A stretch of DNA of 5,717 nucleotides from an uncultured Blautia sp. (GTDB lineage Bacteria > Bacillota > Clostridia > Lachnospirales > Lachnospiraceae). The stretch lies in the NCBI GenBank assembly GCA_946629475.1, contig CAMOXX010000174.1, forward strand, positions 1-5,717, read 5' to 3'. This document shows positions 1-5,717 of this stretch, piece by piece; positions within the stretch are counted from its first letter, which is position 1; each line of letters begins with the position of its first letter. Made by a program: the position numbers and the translations under genes. The notes below the pieces were generated by a model that was not told the DNA's origin, made no database searches, and saw nothing but the letters and a program-made list of their open reading frames with translations.

Positions 1-25
1 TAAAAAAAGAAAGGGGACAGTTAAT

Positions 26-1555
26 ATGCTTTCTGCTGCAATGATATTTGGCGATAAGATGGTTCTGCAGCGTGAAAAACCGATCGCAGTCTGGGGCAGC
101 GCCGATCCCGGAGCGGAAGTGAAAGTCTCTCTGGATGGCGCCGAAGCTGTGGCTGCAGCGGACGAATCAGGCTCATGGAAAGTGTCGCTTCCGGCTCATG
201 CCGCAGCGAGAGGGCTGACCCTGACGGCTGAATCAGGCGGGGAAAAACTTGCATACACTGATGTGTCGGTCGGAGAGGTGTGGATCGCCGGCGGCCAGAG
301 CAATATGGAGTTTTACCTTGGGTTTGAAAAAAATTATGAAGAGGTTCTTGCCTCCTTCGAGAGTGAGGATGTCCGCTTTTTTGACTATCCGGATGTCGCT
401 TACGAGGGTGAGCTGAACGACCGGAATTATATTCACGAGGGCTTCTGGAGGAGCAGTACCAGGGAGGATCTGGGCTATTTTTCGGCGGTCGGGTTTTACT
501 TTGCAAGGGATCTGCAGAGAGCGCTCGGCGTTCCTGTCGGAATTGTCGGATGCAACTGGAGCGGGACGACAGCTTCGGCGTGGATGGATCCGGCCTTCCT
601 CAGGGGAACTCCCGGGGAAATCTGGCTCAGGGATTATGAGAAATTTGAGGCGGAGATCGACAAAGACGAATTTATGCGGAGGTATCGTCAGAACCCGATG
701 AATGATACGACTGACCGTCTGGCACTGCCGTTCAACATCAAGAGCCTGAAGATCGGCCTGACACAGGAGGAACAGGCTGCAGCGATGCAGGAGATAGGGA
801 CGGGAGATGCTGATGTCTCCGGGTTTGTTTTTGCGGGGAGGCCGGGCGGCCTGTACAGTACCATGGTTCGGAAAATAGCACCGTATACATCCCGCGGTGT
901 TATCTGGTATCAGGGGGAATCCGACGGGGATGCGCATCCGGAGGTCTACGATGAGGTGTTCAGCCGGATGATCGCCAACTGGAGAGAACTGTGGGCGGAT
1001 GCTCTCCCGTTCCTTTTTGTACAGCTTGCGCCTTTCCGGAAATGGATGATGTCGTCAGGTGATAATTACGGGATTGTCAGGAAATGTCAGGAAGAAGTTT
1101 CAAAAACGGTTGCGGGAACATGGATGACGACAACGGGTGATGCCGGCATGGAGTATGACATTCATCCCAAGAACAAAAAACCGGTAGGAGAGAGGCTTGC
1201 GCTCCTTGCCCTCGGACATGTTTACGGGCAGGACATCCTGTGCGACCCGCCGGAACTGGAATCGGCCTGCATTGAGGAGAAATCATTGATCCTCACATTC
1301 AGGAATGCGGAGGGTCTTCACCTGAAAGGCGAATGCGTGAACGCGCTTCAGCTGGTGACGGAGGAAGGAAATGTGCTGGATGCTTCCGAGGGGGAAATCA
1401 TCCATGGAAAGCTTGTCGTTGACCTTCGGAATACCGGATGCCCCGATGTTCGGAAAATCCGGGAGATCCGTTTTGCGCAGGAACTGTATTATGAGGTCAA
1501 CCTGTATAACGGTGCAGGAATCCCCGCAAAGCCCTTTGTCCGGAGAATCGTCTGA
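26..1555 (+). CDS. Sialate O-acetylesterase-family (SASA/SGNH) carbohydrate esterase, cytoplasmic
   Basis: This 509-residue SGNH-type esterase probably removes O-acetyl groups from sugars; the family covers sialate 9-O-acetylesterases and acetylxylan or other oligosaccharide deacetylases. Residues 1-85 look like the family's N-terminal beta domain (MVLQR at 12-16, AVWGSADPG at 21-29). The catalytic domain carries GQSNM at 90-94 with nucleophile Ser92, GCNWSGTTASAW at 175-186 (a block I take as oxyanion-hole related), WYQGESD at 294-300, and DIHP at 378-381, where Asp378 and His380 would complete the triad. Residues from about 400 form a beta-rich tail. The length is normal and all key residues are present. 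There is no signal peptide, which suggests action on imported oligosaccharides. I chose this ATG because AAAGGGGA (10-17) lies about 9 nt upstream; Met6 is a poorer alternative. The amylase follows after 34 nt. The family call is firm; the substrate is unknown. Confidence 0.92.
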   Translation: MLSAAMIFGDKMVLQREKPIAVWGSADPGAEVKVSLDGAEAVAAADESGSWKVSLPAHAAARGLTLTAESGGEKLAYTDVSVGEVWIAGGQSNMEFYLGFEKNYEEVLASFESEDVRFFDYPDVAYEGELNDRNYIHEGFWRSSTREDLGYFSAVGFYFARDLQRALGVPVGIVGCNWSGTTASAWMDPAFLRGTPGEIWLRDYEKFEAEIDKDEFMRRYRQNPMNDTTDRLALPFNIKSLKIGLTQEEQAAAMQEIGTGDADVSGFVFAGRPGGLYSTMVRKIAPYTSRGVIWYQGESDGDAHPEVYDEVFSRMIANWRELWADALPFLFVQLAPFRKWMMSSGDNYGIVRKCQEEVSKTVAGTWMTTTGDAGMEYDIHPKNKKPVGERLALLALGHVYGQDILCDPPELESACIEEKSLILTFRNAEGLHLKGECVNALQLVTEEGNVLDASEGEIIHGKLVVDLRNTGCPDVRKIREIRFAQELYYEVNLYNGAGIPAKPFVRRIV

Positions 1556-1575
1556 CACACTGTACCTGCCGTTCT

Positions 1576-1584
1576 GGAGGTGAT
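1576..1584 (+). promoter_or_regulatory. Strong ribosome binding site for the amylase gene
   Basis: GGAGGTGAT is an almost full complement of the 3' end of 16S rRNA. It ends the 34-nt gap between the two + strand genes, with 9 nt from GGAGG to the ATG at 1590. It fixes the amylase start and suggests strong independent initiation within a shared transcript. I see no promoter or terminator in the gap. Confidence 0.85.
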
Positions 1585-1589
1585 GGATT

Positions 1590-3062
1590 ATGAAAGTCAA
1601 TGAGACCATGATGCAGTACTTTGAGTGGTATCTGCCGAATGACGGGCTTTGGTGGAAGCGATGCGCGGCCAAAGCGGAAAACTTAAAGAATCTTGGAATA
1701 ACGAGCGTCTGGCTTCCCCCTGCCTACAAGGGAACCTCTCAGGAGGATGTGGGCTATGGCGTCTATGATATGTATGACCTCGGTGAATTTGACCAGAAAG
1801 GCACCGTGAGGACCAAGTACGGAACCAAGGAGGAATATCTGGAAGCAATCCGGGCCTTCCATGATAATGGAATCAAAGTTTTTGCTGACATTGTGCTGAA
1901 TCACCGGATGGGCGGGGATGAGACTGAAGAGACGACCGCAGTCACGGATGACCCGGAAAACCGTCTGGAGCAGGTGGGCGGCGAGCAGAAGGTCAAAGTC
2001 TGGTCGAGGTTTACATTTCCGGGGCGGCACGGCAAGTACAGTAAATTTATCTGGGACCACACACATTTCAGCGGCACCGACTGGGATGAAAATACACAGA
2101 AGGGGGACCTGATTTACCGGTTTACCGGAAAAAAGTGGGATCCGGATACCGACCCGGAAAAGGGGAATTTTGATTACCTGATGGGCATGAATGTGGATAT
2201 GGACAACCCTGTCGTGGTGGCAGAGACGCAGAAATGGCTGCAGTGGTACATTGAAACTACCGGTCTGGACGGCCTGCGGCTGGATGCGGTGAAGCACATC
2301 AGCTTTCCGTTTTATAAAGAACTGCTGTCCTCGATCCGGAAAAGGATGAACATGCCGCTGCCTGCCGTCGGGGAATACTGGAGCGGCGACCTGGGGCGCC
2401 TTCTGTATTACCTGGACTCGGTGGACAATGAGATGTCCCTGTTCGACGTGGCGCTTCACTATAACTTTTACAACGCGTCGGCGGCGGGCGGAGGGTATCC
2501 GCTGAATACGATCCTGGACAACAGCCTGGTCAGGGAACGCCCGGAGAAGGCGGTCACCTTTGTGGACAACCACGATACCCAGTACGGCCAGAGCCTGCAG
2601 TCCTTTGTTGAGGACTGGTTCAAGCCTCTGGCCTATGCCATCATTCTGCTGAGAGAGGATGGCCTTCCCTGCATCTTTTATTCGGACTATTATGGAAATC
2701 CGGTGCAGAACCGGCCGCTGGTTCCGAACCTGGGCAAGCTGATCAAGGCCAGGCATGAATATGCCTACGGCGGGCAGAAGGATTATTTTGAGGATGAGCA
2801 TGTCATCGGCTGGACGCGGTCCGGTGACGATGAGCACCCGGATTCCGGCCTTGCCGTTGTGATGAGCAATGCGGAAGGCGGCAGCCTGCGCATGGAGATG
2901 GGCTCACGATACGCTGGTGAAGAATTCTATGACGCTCTGGGCAACTGCCCGGAACCGGTGCTGATCGGTGAGGATGGATTCGGCGATTTCCGCACCGAGG
3001 GCGGCAACGTGGCGGTGTGGCTGCGGAAGAACGCATTTGAAAATTTAATTGTCAATGAGTGA
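1590..3062 (+). CDS. amyA: Cytoplasmic alpha-amylase, glycoside hydrolase family 13 subfamily 5
   Basis: This endo-acting alpha-1,4-glucan hydrolase of 490 residues cuts starch, glycogen or maltodextrins. The four GH13 regions are present: DIVLNH at 100-105; GLRLDAVKH at 228-236 with nucleophile Asp232; AVGEYWSGD at 259-267 with acid/base Glu262; FVDNHDT at 324-330 with transition-state stabiliser Asp329. The order is a TIM-barrel start (MMQYFEWY at 7-14, VWLPPAYKG at 40-48), an inserted B domain at about 105-205, the rest of the barrel, WFKPLAYA at 343-350, and a beta-sheet C domain from about 395. The sequence resembles E. coli AmyA and Bacillus licheniformis amylase, but there is no signal peptide, as in AmyA, so it is probably cytoplasmic. 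Two metal-site aspartates of the secreted enzymes appear changed (Ser161, Asn201). It is likely co-transcribed with the upstream esterase. The family is certain; the symbol follows the E. coli homologue. Confidence 0.96.
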   Translation: MKVNETMMQYFEWYLPNDGLWWKRCAAKAENLKNLGITSVWLPPAYKGTSQEDVGYGVYDMYDLGEFDQKGTVRTKYGTKEEYLEAIRAFHDNGIKVFADIVLNHRMGGDETEETTAVTDDPENRLEQVGGEQKVKVWSRFTFPGRHGKYSKFIWDHTHFSGTDWDENTQKGDLIYRFTGKKWDPDTDPEKGNFDYLMGMNVDMDNPVVVAETQKWLQWYIETTGLDGLRLDAVKHISFPFYKELLSSIRKRMNMPLPAVGEYWSGDLGRLLYYLDSVDNEMSLFDVALHYNFYNASAAGGGYPLNTILDNSLVRERPEKAVTFVDNHDTQYGQSLQSFVEDWFKPLAYAIILLREDGLPCIFYSDYYGNPVQNRPLVPNLGKLIKARHEYAYGGQKDYFEDEHVIGWTRSGDDEHPDSGLAVVMSNAEGGSLRMEMGSRYAGEEFYDALGNCPEPVLIGEDGFGDFRTEGGNVAVWLRKNAFENLIVNE

Positions 3063-3071
3063 CCAATAAAT

Positions 3072-3115
3072 CAGCCCTTCATGAGGAATGCGAAGCATTC
3101 CGAATGAGGGGGCTG
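3072..3115. terminator. Hairpin between convergent genes, probable transcription terminator
   Basis: This hairpin occupies most of the 59-nt gap between the amylase stop and the phosphatase stop. The inner stem GGAATGC (3085-3091) pairs perfectly with GCATTCC (3095-3101) around a GAA loop. The outer arms CAGCCCTTCAT (3072-3082) and ATGAGGGGGCTG (3104-3115) pair with one G-T wobble and one bulged G. Between the stems, GA (3083-3084) faces GA (3102-3103). On the - strand the hairpin is followed by ATTTATT, a modest U-rich tail that fits termination of the ABC-F/phosphatase transcript. On the + strand no U-tract follows, so use by the amylase transcript is less certain. Confidence 0.65.
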
Positions 3116-3121
3116 GGGTGC

Positions 3122-3850
3122 TTAATCATGCCTTGTGTCATCGTCAAAGCATTCGCAGAACCGGGCGGCAAAAGCGGGCGGTTCATTATGCAGGTAAAGA
3201 TGTGTCCGCTCTCCGTAAGCCAGCATGCGGAAGAGAGCAATCCCTTTTCGGCGCTCCTCTGTGACCAGTGTGGTTACAGAGGAGGGGGCCGCGCAGAGCA
3301 TGTGCCACAGGATCATCGGGGAAACGCCCCACAGATGACTCAGGAGTACGCTCTCCACCCCGAAATGGCAGAAAAAAGCCAGGGTGTCGTGGCTGGGGCG
3401 CTCTGCCCGGTAGAACCGCCCGTCCCGCCGGTATCCGTGTTCTGCAAGCAGCGCATCAAACGATTCCGTTACATACCGGTAATCCTCCCCGGCATGCCCG
3501 GGGAGAAGGTACTCGTTTTTGTACCAGTCTTCTGCCCGGTAGAACCGCGGATCAGCCATCCAGTCTGCAGGGAGCCAGTCCCACATGATATGCTTCTGCT
3601 CTGCATCATCCGGACGGATGATTCTCGTATCAAATTCCTTCAGCCAGGGAAGCACTTCGGCTGTACGCCCCATCTTTTTAAGAGTCAGCGAAGCGGTGTC
3701 CTGAGCTCTCCCGTAAGGGGAGACATAAAAAGCGGTGATGTCTGCTTTGGAAAGCTCCTCCGCGAGATATTCGGCTTCTTTCCATCCTTTTTCGGTCAGG
3801 GAGTCCCTGCTGTAGTCCGGATCTCCGTGCCGTATGATCAGTAATTTCAT
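3122..3850 (-). CDS. Histidine phosphatase superfamily protein (phosphoglycerate mutase-like)
   Basis: This 242-residue enzyme of the histidine phosphatase superfamily, branch 1, transfers phosphate through a phosphohistidine. The catalytic pocket is complete: RHG at 7-9 with phospho-acceptor His8, Arg48 in SPYGRAQDTA (44-53), candidate acid Glu72 in LKEFD (70-74), and His162 in FFCHFG (159-164). The segment between Glu72 and His162 (about 75-155) is long and rich in Trp, Tyr and charged residues. It presumably caps the active site and sets specificity. The protein is larger than a minimal CobC/PhoE-type phosphatase of about 200 residues. No signal peptide or membrane segment is seen. The ATG overlaps the upstream ABC-F stop as ATGA, with AAAGGA just upstream and GGAGG further back, so translation is probably coupled. 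The fold is firm and the substrate unknown. The gene contains an 18-bp direct repeat and two strong inverted repeats. Confidence 0.93.
   Translation of the reverse strand: MKLLIIRHGDPDYSRDSLTEKGWKEAEYLAEELSKADITAFYVSPYGRAQDTASLTLKKMGRTAEVLPWLKEFDTRIIRPDDAEQKHIMWDWLPADWMADPRFYRAEDWYKNEYLLPGHAGEDYRYVTESFDALLAEHGYRRDGRFYRAERPSHDTLAFFCHFGVESVLLSHLWGVSPMILWHMLCAAPSSVTTLVTEERRKGIALFRMLAYGERTHLYLHNEPPAFAARFCECFDDDTRHD
3254..3284. repeat. Near-perfect 31-nt inverted repeat inside the phosphatase gene
   Basis: CTCCTCTGT (3254-3262) pairs with ACAGAGGAG (3276-3284) and ACCA (3264-3267) with TGGT (3271-3274) around a GTG loop. The only interruption is G3263 opposite T3275, a wobble in + strand RNA but an A-C mismatch in the phosphatase mRNA. 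It encodes residues of the segment SSVTTLVTEER (190-200). No T-run follows on either strand, so it is not a standard terminator. Confidence 0.8.
3402..3419 (-). repeat. Exact 18-bp in-frame direct repeat, copy closer to the phosphatase C-terminus
   Basis: These 18 bases (TCTGCCCGGTAGAACCGC on the + strand) recur exactly at 3531-3548, offset by 129 bp or 43 codons. Read on the - strand in the phosphatase frame, this copy encodes RFYRAE at residues 145-150, next to the catalytic His162 region. The sequence between the copies shows no obvious further duplication. Confidence 0.8.
3485..3505. repeat. GC-rich hairpin inside the phosphatase gene
   Basis: CTCCCCGG (3485-3492) and CCGGGGAG (3498-3505) form a perfect 8-bp stem with a 5-nt loop. 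On the - strand it encodes part of LLPGHAGED (115-123). No U-tract follows, so I do not call it a terminator; it may only reflect codon choice. Confidence 0.6.
3531..3548 (-). repeat. Exact 18-bp in-frame direct repeat, copy closer to the phosphatase N-terminus
   Basis: This is the partner of 3402-3419. It encodes RFYRAE at residues 102-107 of the phosphatase, inside the long cap-like segment. The flanking bases differ on both sides, so the identity is limited to 18 bp. Confidence 0.8.
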
Positions 3851-5667
3851 TTTCCTTTCGCATCCTCCCTGTTCTGGGCAAACGAATCCACCATCTCCTG
3901 CAGTTCCAGAAAACGTTCGATTTTCCGGTCAAGCTCTGCATCGACGGCTTCCTTCTGTTTAGTCAGCTCTTCAAGCTTCATATAGCTGGTTGCGTTCTGC
4001 TCCATTTCTTTTTCAAGGGCGTCCGACTGTTCCGTCAGGGCATCGATTTCAGACTCGATGGTATCATACTCCCGCTGTTCCTTGAAATTCAGCCTGGTTC
4101 TGGGGCGTTTCTCCCGCTGCCGCGGGACATTTTGGGGTTTTTCCGCGGAGGAGATAACCGTTTCGGCATCCTGGGAGGATTCCAGAAGCCTGCGGATCCG
4201 ATAATCCTCATAACCGCCCTCGTTCTGCAGGATACTGCCGTCAGATTCAAACGAAAAAATCCGGTTGACTGTGCGGTCCAGAAAATAACGGTCGTGGGAA
4301 ACAACGATCACCACACCGGGAAAGTGATCCAGATAATCTTCCAGAATCTGCAGTGTCTGGATATCCAGATCGTTTGTCGGCTCATCCAGCACCAGCACAT
4401 TCGGCGATTCCATCAGAACCCGGAGGAGGCAGAGCCGCCTTTTTTCGCCGCCGGAAAGCTTGCTGATGGGAGTGTACTGGGCCTGGCTGTCGAACAGGAA
4501 CCGTTCACACATGGAGGAGGCGGATACCAGTCCTTCCGAAGTGCGGATGAACTCGGCCCCTTCCCGGATATAGTCGATGACGCGGAGAGCCTCATCCAGT
4601 GCTTCGTTTTCCTGGCTGAAATAGCCCGGAACCACGGTCTGTCCTATGGAGACGGATCCGGTATCCGGCTCCTCCAGACCGAGCAGAATCCGCAGGAGTG
4701 TGGACTTGCCGCACCCGTTGGGACCGATGATGCCAACGCGGTCATTTTTCAGAAAAGTATAGGTGAAGCCGCGAAACAGCTCTCTGCCGGAGTATGCTTT
4801 GGAAAGCCCCTCAGCCTCGATAATTTTGTTCCCGAGACGGGAAGGAAGGGAGGAGATGACCATGTTCCGTTCTTCCACGATTCTGTCCCTGTCCCGGAGA
4901 GCTTCGAACCGCTGAATGTGGGCCTTCTGCTTGGTGGAGCGGGCTCTGGCGCCGCGCATCATCCAGGCGAGGTCCTGCTTGTAAAGGGCGGCCATTTTCC
5001 GCTCGGCGGCCAGGGCAAAGTCGAGCCTTTCCTGTCGGGTCTGCAGGTATTTTTCGTAATTTCCTTCATAGCGGAAAATGTTTGCCTTATCGATCTCCCA
5101 GATTGTGTTTGTCACCGCGTCAAGAAAATAACGGTCATGGGTAACCATGAGTAGGGCTCCCTTGAAGGAACAGAGCCATTCCTCCAGCCATTCGATCATA
5201 TCATGGTCCAGATGGTTGGTCGGCTCATCCAGAATCAGAAGGTCACAGGGGGTCAGAAGGGCAGCTGCGAGAGCAGCTCTTTTTTTCTGCCCGCCGGACA
5301 GGATATCCGGTTTGATTTCGGGATCGGCGATGCCGAACCGCTGCAGCATGGCTTTGGCTTCGCCCTCCGTGTTCCAGTGCTCCTCCTTTCCGTAGATGGA
5401 CTGAATCACATTTTCGAGAATGCTTTTTTGTGAATCAAATACCGGGTTCTGCGGAAGGCAGGAGATCCGGAGACCGTTCCGTGTGGTTACTTCCCCGCTG
5501 TCGGGCTCAAGGGAGCCGGAGAGAATGGAAAGGATCGTGGATTTGCCGGTTCCGTTGACTCCTATGATGCCGATGCGGTCATGGTCGTCAATACCGGCTG
5601 TGACATCTTGAAAGATCAGTTTGTTTCCGAGGGTGATGCTGATATGTTCCAGTGTTAGTATATTCAT
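3847..5667 (-). CDS. uup: ABC-F family ATPase, Uup-type
   Basis: This 606-residue soluble protein has two ATP-binding cassettes and no membrane segments. ABC-F proteins act on the ribosome; Uup is also linked to DNA-branch processing. Cassette 1 has Walker A GVNGTGKST (36-44), signature LSGGQ (123-127), Walker B LLILDEPT (143-150) and His177. Cassette 2 has GPNGCGKST (315-323), LSGGE (404-408), LVLDEPT (425-431) and His458. The linker carries the ABC-F P-site-tRNA-interacting region (about 205-275, with LAWMMRGARARSTKQKA at 233-249). Residues 500-525 are basic and polar. A charged C-terminal coiled coil (about 527-595, opening LNFKEQREYD) marks the Uup branch rather than EttA. Both catalytic Glu residues (148, 429) are intact. 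The ATG has AGGAG 7 nt upstream. The phosphatase follows with a 4-nt overlap. A resistance-type ABC-F is less likely because the linker looks housekeeping-like and the Uup tail is present. Confidence 0.95.
   Translation of the reverse strand: MNILTLEHISITLGNKLIFQDVTAGIDDHDRIGIIGVNGTGKSTILSILSGSLEPDSGEVTTRNGLRISCLPQNPVFDSQKSILENVIQSIYGKEEHWNTEGEAKAMLQRFGIADPEIKPDILSGGQKKRAALAAALLTPCDLLILDEPTNHLDHDMIEWLEEWLCSFKGALLMVTHDRYFLDAVTNTIWEIDKANIFRYEGNYEKYLQTRQERLDFALAAERKMAALYKQDLAWMMRGARARSTKQKAHIQRFEALRDRDRIVEERNMVISSLPSRLGNKIIEAEGLSKAYSGRELFRGFTYTFLKNDRVGIIGPNGCGKSTLLRILLGLEEPDTGSVSIGQTVVPGYFSQENEALDEALRVIDYIREGAEFIRTSEGLVSASSMCERFLFDSQAQYTPISKLSGGEKRRLCLLRVLMESPNVLVLDEPTNDLDIQTLQILEDYLDHFPGVVIVVSHDRYFLDRTVNRIFSFESDGSILQNEGGYEDYRIRRLLESSQDAETVISSAEKPQNVPRQREKRPRTRLNFKEQREYDTIESEIDALTEQSDALEKEMEQNATSYMKLEELTKQKEAVDAELDRKIERFLELQEMVDSFAQNREDAKGK
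5263..5286 (+). other. Terminator-like hairpin plus T7 run, antisense within the ABC-F gene
   Basis: On the + strand AGCTGC (5263-5268) and GCAGCT (5273-5278) form a 6-bp stem closed by a GAGA (GNRA) loop. After one C comes a run of seven T (5280-5286). This has the form of a short intrinsic terminator for antisense transcription. On the coding strand the T-run is A7 at Lys128-Lys129-Arg130, directly after the LSGGQ signature. It may be incidental. Confidence 0.4.
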
Positions 5668-5717
5668 ACAGAGACTCCTGTTCTGAAAAATGATCTATGC
5701 CCAAGTCCGTTCACCCA
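5668..5717 (-). promoter_or_regulatory. Partial leader of the ABC-F/phosphatase pair with ribosome binding site
   Basis: The window ends 50 nt upstream of the ABC-F start. AGGAG (complement of 5675-5679) sits 7 nt before the ATG and supports the chosen start. I see no convincing -35/-10 pair in the remaining bases, so the promoter probably lies beyond the edge. No coding sequence is evident here. Confidence 0.6.

Noticed and set aside
1..25. TAA at 1-3 as the stop of an upstream gene, or an A-rich promoter element
   Set aside because: Only 25 nt are visible. Its frame cannot be tested and no promoter hexamers can be identified.
233..937. Open frame (234 codons) on the - strand opposite the esterase
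   Set aside because: No domain is recognisable, the composition is rich in Arg, Pro and Ile, and it lies entirely within the esterase gene.
2113..2128. Tandem TTTACCGG duplication in the amylase gene
   Set aside because: It is a two-copy 8-mer encoding part of IYRFTG in a conserved segment; chance is an adequate explanation.
1683..2837. Long open frame (384 codons) on the - strand opposite the amylase
   Set aside because: It lies wholly inside a clearly functional GH13 gene, has no recognisable domain, and looks like a by-product of codon bias on the sense strand.
3059..3844. Open frame (261 codons) on the + strand starting GTG and overlapping the amylase stop by 4 nt
   Set aside because: The GTGA overlap is tempting, but the frame runs opposite the complete phosphatase, includes the junction hairpin in its first codons, and its product shows no domain or plausible fold.
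4132..5154. Open frame (340 codons) on the + strand opposite the ABC-F gene
   Set aside because: Its sequence mirrors the ABC-F motifs in antisense, no ribosome binding site stands out, and the ABC-F reading is unambiguous.
3847..5667. ABC-F gene as an antibiotic-resistance determinant
   Set aside because: The linker resembles housekeeping ABC-F proteins and the C-terminal coiled coil fits Uup. There is no mobile-element context or regulatory leader peptide in view.
1..5717. CRISPR array, tRNA or rRNA, insertion sequence, or phage or defence genes
   Set aside because: No regularly spaced repeats, RNA-gene signatures, terminal inverted repeats or transposase, integrase or defence motifs were seen; the window is filled by four intact metabolic or housekeeping genes.

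Overview
The window looks like ordinary chromosomal DNA from a Gram-positive, Clostridia-like bacterium, possibly Lachnospiraceae. This is inferred from strong GGAGG-type ribosome binding sites, tightly packed genes, moderately high G+C, and the mix of a leaderless GH13_5 amylase, a SASA-family esterase and a Uup-type ABC-F protein. No rRNA or other taxonomic marker is present, so the assignment is tentative.

Layout: four complete genes form two convergent pairs and fill almost the whole window. On the + strand, a sialate O-acetylesterase-family carbohydrate esterase (26-1555) is followed after 34 nt by a GH13 subfamily 5 alpha-amylase (1590-3062). Neither has a signal peptide, so both probably act in the cytoplasm on imported or stored carbohydrate. 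On the - strand, a Uup-type ABC-F ATPase (3847-5667) is followed by a histidine-phosphatase-superfamily enzyme (3122-3850). Their stop and start codons share an ATGA, so they are probably co-transcribed and translationally coupled. The pairs meet in a 59-nt gap holding a 44-nt hairpin, the likely transcription end for one or both pairs.

The + strand pair reads as part of a carbohydrate-use operon whose remaining genes may lie upstream of position 1. The - strand pair combines a translation-associated ATPase with a phosphatase of unknown substrate, and its promoter probably lies at or beyond the right edge.

I found no mobile element, CRISPR array, RNA gene, integrase or defence system. The points worth a second look are small: strong inverted repeats (one at the convergent junction, two inside the phosphatase gene), a terminator-like hairpin plus T7 run on the antisense strand of the ABC-F gene, an exact 18-bp in-frame repeat in the phosphatase gene, and changed metal-site residues in the amylase. 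I see no convincing novel multi-gene system.
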